A DNA stretch of 15,055 nucleotides from CALEUX01 sp037439945. Lineage in GTDB: Bacteria; Bacteroidota; Bacteroidia; Bacteroidales; Marinilabiliaceae. Under the pieces are notes generated by a model that was given only the letters and a program-made list of their open reading frames with translations, had not been told where the DNA came from and ran no database searches. Below, piece by piece: positions 1 through 7,639 of this stretch. The DNA is taken from NCBI GenBank assembly GCA_037439945.1, contig JBBIVA010000096.1, positions 1 through 15,055 of the forward strand, in the 5' to 3' direction. Made by a program: the position numbers and the translations under genes. How positions within the stretch are numbered: the stretch's first letter is position 1; every line of letters starts with the position of its first letter.

Positions 1-60
1 AACGGTATGGTTTATGCAATTGCTGTTATATTTACCTTGTGTGCGATGGAAATTGAATAA
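1..60 (+). CDS. C-terminal end of a membrane protein (partial, runs off left edge)
   Basis: From base 1 the frame is open for 19 codons and ends in TAA at 58-60. The residues are mostly hydrophobic (NGMVYAIAVIFTLCAMEIE), as expected for a last transmembrane helix followed by a short acidic tail. The family cannot be told from so short a tail. It converges with the recombinase gene, whose stop codon lies 73 bases further on. The very AT-rich gap between them holds only a weak A/T hairpin and no convincing terminator. The reading frame could be chance, but length, hydrophobicity and convergent layout make a real gene end more likely than not. Confidence 0.45.
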   Translation, partial: NGMVYAIAVIFTLCAMEIE

Positions 61-133
61 AACCATAATTAATAAATTTTATCCTAAAATATAAATTATA
101 TTATTATAAAATATTTTTTTGGAAGCAATTTAT

Positions 134-1753
134 TTAAATTTCTAAATTATCTAATGGACTAACTATCTGCCCAAAACCCCTGTTTGTTATATGGGTGTAT
201 ATTTCAGTGGTTTTACTGCTTGCATGTCCCATTAGTATTTGAATGTACCTTAAATCAACACCGCTCTCGAGTAAATGCGTAGCAAAGGTATGCCTTAAGG
301 TTTTTGTGGTTATGTTTTTTTTAATTTGTGCTTTTTTTGCAATTTCTTTAACAATATTCTGAATGCTCCGGTTACTGTATTTCTCACCATGATAACCTTC
401 GAATAACCATTCCGCGGGCTTTTCTTTTTGAATGTACTCTCCCAATATTTCAACAAGTTTTTTTGACAGAAGTGTATATCTGTCTTTACGTCCTTTCCCT
501 TCTTCCACCCTTATTTTCATGGTTACATAATCCAAATCGTTTAATTTTAAATTAGCTACTTCGTTTAATCTTAAACCTGTCGAATATATTGTCATTATTA
601 AAGCTTTGTGCTTAATGTTGTTAACCACTAATAGCATCCTGGCAAGTTCTTCTTTGTTAAGTACCTGTGGAAGATTTTTCTCAAGTCTTGGCCTCTCAAC
701 CAAATATAGTTTTCGTTGGCCATACAAAACTTTTTCGTAATAAAATTTAATGGCATTAATTGCAATGTTTTGGGCCGATGTTGAAACCATTCTATCCATA
801 ACCAGATATCGTAAATATGTTATTATGTCCCTTTCGGTTAAGGCATCTATATCTTTTCTGAAATAATAGTTTATAAACTCTTCAAAACTACTCTGGTAAT
901 TTCTTATGGTTGATTTTGAGTATCTTAGCTCTTTAAGTTTCAGAATAAATTCGTTGGGGCAGTCACGATAATTGGGTATGTCAAACCTGGAAATGCGGGT
1001 AGATTTATTTTGCGGGATTTCTTCTCTAGTTTCAGTTGTTGACAAGTTTAATTCCGTGGCGATATCTTTAATATTTTTAATTATGGTGTCGGAGTAGGGT
1101 ATGGTCCACCATTTGTTTTTTGCATCCCACTTGTTATAAGGAATTTTTTTTATGGCCGTTGTAAGTGGTGTACTATATGCAAATAAAAGTTTTGCCCTTC
1201 CTGTTAATGTCTTTATAATTAGCAATTCGTTTTCTTTAACCGTAATAGTTTCGCCCTTTTTTAAATTAAAATCAATTGTTTGATCTATTGTAAACTCTCC
1301 AATTCTAGTATTAAAGTATTCTTTAATTCGTTCAAGATTACCGTGGAAATTTGGAATAATCCAATGAAACGAGCTGTTATCCCACCGGTTATACCTAAAT
1401 GTATTTATAAAGTTCAAATCTTCTTCGTTCTTTTTTAGTTTAATAAAAATGTTGCGGCCAATAACTTTAATATTAACTAAATTTTTAATTGGTTTGTTGT
1501 TTAGTTTTGAATATGTTGGCTCCAAATTACTTTTTAATGGTTTAGGGTTATTATCTTTTGGGTATTCCAGGTTTGGAAAAAGTTTTTTTAAGTGTGAAAA
1601 GGCTTTACCTGTATAAGGTATTAGCCACGATGATTTTGTGGCACTCCATTTTGCGCCTTCAATTTGTTTAACAAGATTAATAACTTTAGTATTATATGCA
1701 AAATCAAGTTTTATCCTGGTTTCACCTTTGTGTTCAGTTTTTGAAGCTTTCAT
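134..1753 (-). CDS. Tyrosine recombinase with three N-terminal HARP-like repeats
   Basis: A 539-residue site-specific recombinase of the XerC/XerD/phage-integrase superfamily, predicted to cut and rejoin DNA through a 3'-phosphotyrosine. The catalytic half (about 360-525) shows R395 in STGLRLNE, a GKGRKDR lysine hairpin (K420/K423), R487 in KTLRHTF, H510 in LMGH and nucleophile Y519 in EIYTH. The first position of the usual HxxR box is Lys (K484), a variant seen in other integrases. Residues 267-345 look like the SAM-like core-binding domain. The first 240 residues are unusual: three repeats, each with a W-x(5-6)-W-x-I-P core (W36/W43, W124/W131, W209/W216), resembling the HARP-type DNA-binding module by eye. 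Together they make the protein about 230 residues longer than XerD. The ATG at 1753 is the first Met of the frame. No cassette array or att site is visible beside it. Recombinase assignment is firm; repeat assignment is tentative. Confidence 0.93.
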   Translation of the reverse strand: MKASKTEHKGETRIKLDFAYNTKVINLVKQIEGAKWSATKSSWLIPYTGKAFSHLKKLFPNLEYPKDNNPKPLKSNLEPTYSKLNNKPIKNLVNIKVIGRNIFIKLKKNEEDLNFINTFRYNRWDNSSFHWIIPNFHGNLERIKEYFNTRIGEFTIDQTIDFNLKKGETITVKENELLIIKTLTGRAKLLFAYSTPLTTAIKKIPYNKWDAKNKWWTIPYSDTIIKNIKDIATELNLSTTETREEIPQNKSTRISRFDIPNYRDCPNEFILKLKELRYSKSTIRNYQSSFEEFINYYFRKDIDALTERDIITYLRYLVMDRMVSTSAQNIAINAIKFYYEKVLYGQRKLYLVERPRLEKNLPQVLNKEELARMLLVVNNIKHKALIMTIYSTGLRLNEVANLKLNDLDYVTMKIRVEEGKGRKDRYTLLSKKLVEILGEYIQKEKPAEWLFEGYHGEKYSNRSIQNIVKEIAKKAQIKKNITTKTLRHTFATHLLESGVDLRYIQILMGHASSKTTEIYTHITNRGFGQIVSPLDNLEI

Positions 1754-1934
1754 AAAATTGCGGCTATATTAAAAAAGAGGTAGGTATATGAACATTTTTT
1801 TGTGGCAATTATTTGTCTTATTCTAACTGCTGATCACATTAACATGTAATTCTGTAAATGACCAAACTATTTTAAAAATATAAAGTAAGTTTGATTAAAT
1901 CAATGGGTTATTTGAAAATAATTGAAGTTTTTTT

Positions 1935-2025
1935 GCATGAGGGATAGAAGTGTAAACCCCACAGGTAAGGTACTTACCGAGGAGTTGCAACGAATAGCCC
2001 GACCCTGAGGTACGAAGGGACATGC
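1935..2025 (+). ncRNA. Structured intergenic element, Bacteroidota-type (possible small RNA or repeat)
   Basis: A compact element lies in the 379-base gap between the recombinase and the symporter. The ends pair exactly (GCATG at 1935-1939 with CATGC at 2021-2025). Inside are a perfect 6-bp hairpin (GGTAAG 1964-1969, loop GTA, CTTACC 1973-1978) and a CCCT/AGGG stem (2003-2006 with 2016-2019). The conserved-looking blocks are GGGATAGAAG (1941) and CGAATAGCCCGACCC (1991). From memory, blocks like these with a variable hairpin between them recur between genes in many Bacteroidota genomes, perhaps related to the Flavo-1 RNA motif; I cannot confirm that here. The structure is seen directly; function is unknown. 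The remaining stretch, 1754-1934, is AT-rich and holds nothing I recognise. Confidence 0.5.
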
Positions 2026-2092
2026 CATTAATTTTATCTCTATATTGTTTTAACTTTGGTTAAGCCGGTTAAGTTTTTTTGGTTCAAAATCT

Positions 2093-2100
2093 TATATTTG
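2093..2100 (+). promoter_or_regulatory. Putative -7 box of the symporter promoter
   Basis: TATATTTG matches the Bacteroidota -7 consensus TAnnTTTG. It would place the transcript start near 2107, giving a leader of about 26 bases before the ATG at 2133. No TTTG occurs at the expected -33 spacing (TTAA is there instead), so this is only a half-supported promoter. Confidence 0.4.
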
Positions 2101-2132
2101 TGATTAATGCTTAACTTATTATTGAAAAACAG

Positions 2133-3845
2133 ATGCAAAAATTCAGCGATTTTCTGTCGGTAATAGATTCATTTATTGGCGGTTCACAATGGTTTATATA
2201 TTTTTTACTGGGAACTGGTTTGTTTTTTACTGTTTATCTTGTATTTCCGCAAATTCGATATTTTAAGTATGCTCTAAAAATTGTAAGAGGGAAATTTGAT
2301 CGCGAAGGTGATGAGGGGGATACAAGTCATTTTCAGGCTTTAACCACGGCTCTTTCAGGAACTGTTGGTACGGGTAATATTGCCGGAGTGGCCTTGGCGG
2401 TTCATTTGGGTGGGCCGGCTGCTCTTTTTTGGATGCTTGTAACTGCAATGATAGGTATGACTACTAAATTTGTTGAAGTTACACTTTCGCACAAGTACCG
2501 CGAAAAAACACCTGATGGTTTTATTGCAGGTGGCCCAATGTATTACATGAAAAAAAGGCTGAACATTAATTTATCGAACGGAAAAATTATTAAAACAGGA
2601 AAATGGCTGGCCGCGATTTTTGCCATTGCAACGGTATTTTCGTCGTTTGGTACCGGAAGCTTACCCCAAATAAACAGTATTTCAAACTCAATGTGGGAGA
2701 CTTTTGAAATTCCGCATATGGTAACCGGTGGTGTTTTAACTCTTTTGCTTGGTTTTGTAATTGTGGGAGGTATTCGAAGAATTGCCAAAGTAACACAAAC
2801 ACTGGTACCCCTAATGGCAATAATTTATTTTGCAGGCGCTTTTTTGGTAATAGTTTATAATTACGAAAATATTTTACCATCGTTAATGTCTGTAATATCA
2901 GATGTTTTTACCGGTGCTTCGGCTACCGGGGGTTTTTTAGGCGCCTCAGTTGCATTTGCCATAAACAGAGGTGTTAACCGTGGATTGTTTTCAAATGAAG
3001 CAGGGCAGGGGTCGGCCCCGATAGCTCATGCTGCTGCAAGGGCACATGAGCCTGTTTCAGAAGGTTTGGTGGCACTTTTAGAACCATTTATTGATACCAT
3101 AATAATTTGTATGTTAACCGGAATGACGCTTTTGGCATCAGGTGTTTGGAAAGAGAAACATGTTAACCGGTTTCAGTTAACTGATTTGGAAGTTGTTACA
3201 GGAGTTTATGAAGATGTAACGGACGAAGAGCGCCTAATACTCGGAAATCATATAAACGGCAATGATAAACTTAATCTGCACACCGGTGACTTAATGGTTG
3301 CAAATGGTGAAATAGTTACAGAAGTAAGCCTGATTCATGCACGCTCACTTGCGTCAAACATTAGGGTAATTAAAAACAATAACGCTTTTAATGGTGCTAT
3401 AAATGTTGTTAATGGAAAAATGATTTTACCCGATGGCATTGAATTGCATGGTAAATCACTATTGCACAGTGCCCCGTTAACTACTGTTGCTTTTTCGCGG
3501 AGCTGGCTGGGTATTTACGGAAAATACATCGTTTCTCTTGGAATTCTTTTGTTTGCTTTTTCAACTGCCATATCGTGGTCGTATTACGGAGGTACAGCTA
3601 TGACCTATCTGTTTGGGGTTAAATCGGTTATATGGTTTAAAATTATGTATTCACTTGCATTTTTTGTAGCATCATTTATTGATACAACAATTGTTTGGGT
3701 TTTTTCGGGAATAACCATTGCCTTAATGACAATTCCTAACCTTTTTGGGCTTTTGTTGCTGCACCGTGAGGTTAAATCAGAAATTAAAAGCTTCTGGGCC
3801 GAATATGCTGACAGATTTCCGGATGAAAAACCACCCAAATATTAA
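2133..3845 (+). CDS. AGCS-family sodium:amino-acid (alanine/glycine) symporter with soluble insert
   Basis: A 570-residue inner-membrane secondary transporter of the alanine/glycine:cation symporter family, expected to take up small neutral amino acids with Na+. Family landmarks are clear: TALSGTVGTGNIAGVA (residues 72-87), GGPMYYM (133-139), and the signature NRGLFSNEAGQGSAPIAHA (282-300), followed by several hydrophobic segments to the C terminus. Ordinary family members are about 450-480 residues. The extra length sits mainly in residues 340-445, between ASGVW and SAPLTTVAF. This stretch is polar, has no membrane segment and probably folds as a separate soluble domain. The gene stands alone between two intergenic repeats, with a -7-like box upstream. 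The ATG fits that box and begins just before the first hydrophobic region. The exact substrate is not shown by sequence. Confidence 0.93.
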   Translation: MQKFSDFLSVIDSFIGGSQWFIYFLLGTGLFFTVYLVFPQIRYFKYALKIVRGKFDREGDEGDTSHFQALTTALSGTVGTGNIAGVALAVHLGGPAALFWMLVTAMIGMTTKFVEVTLSHKYREKTPDGFIAGGPMYYMKKRLNINLSNGKIIKTGKWLAAIFAIATVFSSFGTGSLPQINSISNSMWETFEIPHMVTGGVLTLLLGFVIVGGIRRIAKVTQTLVPLMAIIYFAGAFLVIVYNYENILPSLMSVISDVFTGASATGGFLGASVAFAINRGVNRGLFSNEAGQGSAPIAHAAARAHEPVSEGLVALLEPFIDTIIICMLTGMTLLASGVWKEKHVNRFQLTDLEVVTGVYEDVTDEERLILGNHINGNDKLNLHTGDLMVANGEIVTEVSLIHARSLASNIRVIKNNNAFNGAINVVNGKMILPDGIELHGKSLLHSAPLTTVAFSRSWLGIYGKYIVSLGILLFAFSTAISWSYYGGTAMTYLFGVKSVIWFKIMYSLAFFVASFIDTTIVWVFSGITIALMTIPNLFGLLLLHREVKSEIKSFWAEYADRFPDEKPPKY

Positions 3846-3878
3846 TAGATGATTCAATGTAGTTTAGCTAAGCTCTTT

Positions 3879-3953
3879 TACCCCTAAATCCCCTAAAGGT
3901 GACTTTACGAGATGCTCTGGAAATTCCCCCTTCAGGGGGTTGGGAAGAATGGG
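3879..3953. repeat. Dispersed C/G-run palindromic repeat (Bacteroidota type)
   Basis: This stretch has repeated CCCCTAAAT/CCCCTAAAGG blocks on the left and a C5-TTCA-G5 hairpin (3926-3939) on the right, with GGG runs continuing to 3953. The left C-runs can pair imperfectly with the right G-runs, so the whole unit can fold back on itself. I recall near-identical C5-TTTA-G5 units scattered through Bacteroidota genomes. Lying just after the symporter stop, it could act as a weak terminator or mRNA 3' end, but it lacks a T-run. Confidence 0.5.
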
Positions 3954-4068
3954 TGGCAATGAATTTTCTTAACTAAACGGCATTGATAGATGATTGCCCA
4001 TTTGGTATTGTTTAAAAACTTGTTAATAAACAGTTCCAAAATATTAACCTTTCTTAAATATTTCTAAT

Positions 4069-4076
4069 TTACTTTG
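4069..4076 (+). promoter_or_regulatory. Possible -7 box for the riboswitch operon
   Basis: TTACTTTG is one base off TAnnTTTG. A start about seven bases downstream would fall at 4083, exactly where the riboswitch P1 stem begins. No TTTG is present at -33, so support rests on position more than on sequence. Confidence 0.3.
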
Positions 4077-4082
4077 TGATTG

Positions 4083-4320
4083 TATTCGGTTCTTATTGAT
4101 TAAAAGGGAATCCTGTGAAAATCAGGAACTATCCCCGTAGCTGTAAGTCTTAAGAGAAAGTTTTATCACTCTTGCCACTGTCCTGGTTTATTAGGATGGG
4201 AAGGCGGTAAAACAGGGACAAGTCAGAAGACCTGCCGAATATAAAATATCGTAGCTTTCGGGTGAAAGGCGAGAAAGGAATTACTTCTGTAATTATTCTT
4301 TTACATTCCCGCAGGTTACC
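4083..4320 (+). promoter_or_regulatory. Cobalamin (B12) riboswitch controlling nrdD operon
   Basis: The cobalamin aptamer core is readable by eye. A perfect 7-bp P1 stem is formed by TATTCGG (4083-4089) and CCGAATA (4235-4241). Between them are GGGAATCCTGTGAAAATCAG (4107-4126), the CCCCGTAGCTGTAA block, a hairpin AAGAG/CTCTT (4152-4156, 4169-4173), GCCACTG, GGGAAGGC, and the B12 box AGTCAGAAGACCTGCC (4221-4236). Downstream is a CTTTC-GGGT-GAAAG hairpin (4255-4268), then AATTAC/GTAATT (4279-4294), then GCAGGTTACC ending 26 bases before nrdD. GCAGGT (4311-4316) is complementary to ACCTGC of the B12 box, a possible switch partner. By family precedent, ligand binding should lower expression of the genes downstream. 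The aptamer is certain; its exact 3' boundary and mechanism are inferred. Confidence 0.95.
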
Positions 4321-4346
4321 ATTTATTAATTTTTAAATCATAAAAA

Positions 4347-6527
4347 ATGAATGGTGAACTTATTTTAAAAAAAATTGTGAAACGTAATGGTGTTGTTACT
4401 GACTTTGAAATTGAAAAAATTGAACATGCCATTTTTAAAGCCATGCGAGCAGTTGGTAGTCCAAACAGGGCAAAGGCAAAAGAATTAAGCATGGTAGTTT
4501 TAGGAAAACTAATTGAAGAACTACAAACTGGTTTTCCATCAGTTGAACATGTACAAGATATTGTTGAGAAAGTTCTTTTTGAGAAAGAAAATTTTGAACT
4601 TGTTAAAGCGTATTTGCTTTACCGCAAACAGAGGGAACAATCAAGATATGCCAAAGAACTGTTTGGCAATATTGATGCTATAGATGATTATTTGGGTATG
4701 AATGATTGGCGGATAAAAGAGAGTGCAAACTCAGCCTATTCACTTCAAGGGCTAAACCAGCATATTTCTACCCTTGTAACATCGCAATACTGGCTTTCAA
4801 AGTTATATCCCGACAACATATCAGAAAGCCATAAAAAAGGGTATTACCATATTCACGATTTGGGGTTTTTAAGCGTTTACTGCGTTGGCTGGGATTTAAT
4901 GGATCTATTACTATCTGGATTTAAAGGAGTTTTAGGAAAAACAGAAAGTAAACCCGCAAAACATCTCAGAACAGCACTTGGCCAAATTGTGAACTTCTTC
5001 TATACCATGCAAGGGGAAGCTGCCGGAGCACAGGCTTTTTCCAATTTTGACACACTCCTTGCTCCGTTTATCAGGAAAGACAATCTATCTTATGAGCAAG
5101 TAAAACAATGCATGCAGGAATTTCTTTTTAACATTAATATCCCTACCCGAGTAGGTTTTCAAACGCCATTTACCAATATTACCATGGATTTGGTTGTACC
5201 CGGGTTTATGAAAAACGAGCCTGTTGTTTGGGGAGGCGAAGTATTGGATGAGTTATATGCCGATTATCAGCCCGAAATTACAATGCTTAATAAAGCCTTT
5301 GCCGAAGTTATGTTAAAGGGGGATGCCAATGGTAGCTTGTTTTCGTTTCCAATACCTACTTACAATATTACCCAGGAATTTAGTTGGGACAATCCGGAAT
5401 ATGATGGAATTTGGGAAATGACAGCAAAATATGGCATCCCATATTTCTCAAACTTTGTAAACTCCGGTATGAAACCCGATGATGTTCGCAGTATGTGCTG
5501 CCGTTTAAGGTTAGATAAGCGCGAACTAAATAAACGTGGCGGTGGGCTGTTTGCATCAAATCCACTCACAGGGTCGGTAGGTGTTGTAACTATTAACCTT
5601 GCTAAACTGGGATATGAAGCAACATCGGAAGAAAACTTGTTTCAACGCCTTAAAAACCTCATGGTACTGGCAAAAGACAGCCTGGAAATTAAACGTAAAA
5701 CGATTGAAAATTATACAGAAAAAGGGTTATATCCTTATTCCAAATTTTATTTGCGGCACGTTTATCAACGATATAATTGTTATTGGAAAAACCATTTTTC
5801 AACCATAGGTATCAATGGAATGAATGAATGCTGTTTGAATTTCCTGGGTGAAAATATTGCACATCCTAAAAGCATAGGATTTGCCATGAAAATTATGGGT
5901 TACATGCAGAACATATTAGAAGATTTTCAGGAAGAAACAGGAAATATTTATAATCTTGAAGCAACACCGGCAGAAAGCACTGCTTATCGTTTTGCAAGAA
6001 TTGACACCATACAATATCCGGACATAATAACCGCAAATATGGAAGCCTTTAAAAACGGTGCAGCACCATATTATACCAATTCCAGCCATTTACCAGTAAA
6101 CTATTCTGATGATATTTTTGAGGTATTAACATTACAAGATGATTTACAAACCAAATACACCGGAGGAACTGTCATGCATTTATTCACAGGGGAAAAAAAC
6201 ATGCCTGGCATTGCTGCTAAAAACCTTATCCGGATGATAACAAGCCAGTTTCATTTACCCTATATAACCATATCACCAACATTCAGCATTTGTCCATCGC
6301 ACAGTTATATTGCAGGCGAACATTTTAAATGCCCCAAATGTGAATCAGATTGCGAAGTATATAGCCGTATTGTTGGTTATATGCGGCCTGTAAATCAGTG
6401 GAATAATGGAAAACAACAGGAATTTAAGGATAGGAAACTATTTGATATTAATACCAATGAAGTTAATAATACACCTGAAAATCAAAGTAAAATCAGAGTA
6501 AAATCAGAGTCCAAGCGGTTTGTTTAA
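4347..6527 (+). CDS. nrdD: Anaerobic (class III) ribonucleoside-triphosphate reductase
   Basis: A 726-residue glycyl-radical enzyme that reduces ribonucleoside triphosphates to deoxynucleotides without oxygen and without cobalamin. Residues 6-98 form an ATP-cone (KRNGVVTDFEIEKIE, then YLLYRKQRE), the site of ATP/dATP activity control. The catalytic domain carries the CCRL motif with C384/C385, where the thiyl radical forms. Near the C terminus is a metal-binding cysteine cluster (C649, C662, C665, with C669 nearby) and the glycyl-radical loop SRIVGYM, with G677 as the radical site, followed by WNNGKQQEF. Length is normal for NrdD. It is the first gene after the cobalamin riboswitch, 15 bases before the next gene, with its activase at the end of the same operon. 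The last 20 residues are a low-complexity tail affected by an 11-bp tandem duplication. Identification is secure. Confidence 0.97.
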   Translation: MNGELILKKIVKRNGVVTDFEIEKIEHAIFKAMRAVGSPNRAKAKELSMVVLGKLIEELQTGFPSVEHVQDIVEKVLFEKENFELVKAYLLYRKQREQSRYAKELFGNIDAIDDYLGMNDWRIKESANSAYSLQGLNQHISTLVTSQYWLSKLYPDNISESHKKGYYHIHDLGFLSVYCVGWDLMDLLLSGFKGVLGKTESKPAKHLRTALGQIVNFFYTMQGEAAGAQAFSNFDTLLAPFIRKDNLSYEQVKQCMQEFLFNINIPTRVGFQTPFTNITMDLVVPGFMKNEPVVWGGEVLDELYADYQPEITMLNKAFAEVMLKGDANGSLFSFPIPTYNITQEFSWDNPEYDGIWEMTAKYGIPYFSNFVNSGMKPDDVRSMCCRLRLDKRELNKRGGGLFASNPLTGSVGVVTINLAKLGYEATSEENLFQRLKNLMVLAKDSLEIKRKTIENYTEKGLYPYSKFYLRHVYQRYNCYWKNHFSTIGINGMNECCLNFLGENIAHPKSIGFAMKIMGYMQNILEDFQEETGNIYNLEATPAESTAYRFARIDTIQYPDIITANMEAFKNGAAPYYTNSSHLPVNYSDDIFEVLTLQDDLQTKYTGGTVMHLFTGEKNMPGIAAKNLIRMITSQFHLPYITISPTFSICPSHSYIAGEHFKCPKCESDCEVYSRIVGYMRPVNQWNNGKQQEFKDRKLFDINTNEVNNTPENQSKIRVKSESKRFV

Positions 6528-6542
6528 ATTAAAATTTAGATT

Positions 6543-7118
6543 ATGGCAACAACAAAAATATCACTTCGTATCACAGTTACATCAATCCGGGTATTATTTG
6601 CCGCATTTAGCCGGTTGTTACCGCATGCTGCTAACTTTGTACCTATTGGGGCAAGGCCTCCCTTTGGAGCTGCCTGCCTCCCGCAAAATTATTTAACTTT
6701 TTTTATCCCAATTATTAGTATGTGGCTTGCCAACCAGGTTCTCAACAATGTTGGGTATCAAAATTATTTCCACCATTTCGTGTGGTTTTATCAAGGGTTT
6801 TACATGTCGTATGGGGTTTTTATCCTTATTTGCTTGTTAGGTTTTTTTGTTTTGAAAAGAATTAGTGTTCAAAACCTAATAATAGCCAATTTGCTTGCTT
6901 CCTCTATCTTTTTTTTAGTATCAAACTTTGGTGTATGGGCATCAAAAGCAATGCTTAATGATTTTAGCGTGCTTTTGACTTGTTACACCGTAGCCATTCC
7001 ATTTTTTAGAAATATAATAATGGGCTATTTGGCTTATACTGGGGTTCTCTTTATTGTATTTTGGTTCGCCCAAATTAAATTTCCTGTTTTGCGATATAAT
7101 ACTTTTTCGCCAAAATGA
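6543..7118 (+). CDS. DUF6580-type membrane protein, possible ECF transporter S component for corrinoid
   Basis: A 191-residue multi-pass membrane protein. After a short polar start it has about five hydrophobic segments (roughly 51-65, 82-105, 110-130, 140-158, 163-178). It carries the DUF6580 landmarks as I know them: SRLLPHAANFVPIGA (23-37), FFLVSNFGVW (123-132) and CYTVAIPFFRN (147-157). This family is generally viewed as related to substrate-binding S components of ECF transporters. The stretch 38-48 (RPPFGAACLPQ) departs from the usual small hydrophobic sequence there. It lies between nrdD and the adenosyltransferase; its stop overlaps the next start (ATGA, 7115-7118), so translation is probably coupled. 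Position under a B12 riboswitch and beside cobO makes a cobalamin or corrinoid substrate the natural guess. No ECF ATPase or T component is in the window. Substrate is inference. Confidence 0.8.
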   Translation: MATTKISLRITVTSIRVLFAAFSRLLPHAANFVPIGARPPFGAACLPQNYLTFFIPIISMWLANQVLNNVGYQNYFHHFVWFYQGFYMSYGVFILICLLGFFVLKRISVQNLIIANLLASSIFFLVSNFGVWASKAMLNDFSVLLTCYTVAIPFFRNIIMGYLAYTGVLFIVFWFAQIKFPVLRYNTFSPK

Positions 7119-7630
7119 AAGCCTATATTCAAGTTTACACCGGAAATGGCAAAGGAAAAACTACCGCAGCCATAGGATTGGCAGTTCGTGCAATTGGTGC
7201 AGGGAAAAAAGTTTTCTTTGCCCAATTCGTTAAAGGGCAAATTTATTCGGAAGTGAAAACTATTTTACAATATTTGCCCAATATTACAATAAAACAATAT
7301 GGCTTGGATTGTTTTATCAATCGTAAGCCCAAACAGGAAGATGTTGATGCGGCCCGAAAAGGTTTTGAAGAAGTTTCTGCGGTAATTTTATCTGGCAAAT
7401 ATGATGTGGTGGTTTTAGATGAAGCCAATATTGCAATTTACTATCATTTATTTAGCGCTGAAGAACTCATTGGATTACTAAAAAAGAAGCCCGAACAAAC
7501 CGAAATAATAATTACGGGCAGATATGCTCCCTGTGAATTAATTGAAGTTGCCGATTTGGTAACCGAAATGACAGAGATCAAGCATTATTATACACAAGGA
7601 ATTCCGGCAAGAATCGGTATTGAACTTTAA
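7115..7630 (+). CDS. cobO: Corrinoid adenosyltransferase (CobO/BtuR family)
   Basis: A 171-residue cytoplasmic P-loop enzyme that moves the adenosyl group of ATP onto reduced Co(I) corrinoids to form adenosylcobalamin precursors or cofactor. The family's unusual ATP loop GNGKGKTT is at 10-17. The Walker-B-like strand is VVVLDEAN (98-105), followed by ITGRYAP (133-139), ADLVTEM (146-152), KH (156-157) and a C-terminal GIPARIGIEL. Length matches the short BtuR/CobA form, without an N-terminal extension. Its ATG overlaps the stop of the membrane gene, and nrdG begins nine bases after its stop. No other cobalamin biosynthesis genes are nearby, so salvage of imported corrinoid is a more likely role than de novo synthesis. 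Both cobO and btuR are used for this family; function is the same. Confidence 0.92.
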   Translation: MKAYIQVYTGNGKGKTTAAIGLAVRAIGAGKKVFFAQFVKGQIYSEVKTILQYLPNITIKQYGLDCFINRKPKQEDVDAARKGFEEVSAVILSGKYDVVVLDEANIAIYYHLFSAEELIGLLKKKPEQTEIIITGRYAPCELIEVADLVTEMTEIKHYYTQGIPARIGIEL

Positions 7631-7639
7631 ATATTAATT

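Noticed and set aside
4347..6527. Pyruvate formate-lyase or another glycyl-radical enzyme
   Set aside because: The N-terminal ATP-cone, the CCRL motif and the C-terminal cysteine cluster next to SRIVGYM are specific to class III ribonucleotide reductase.
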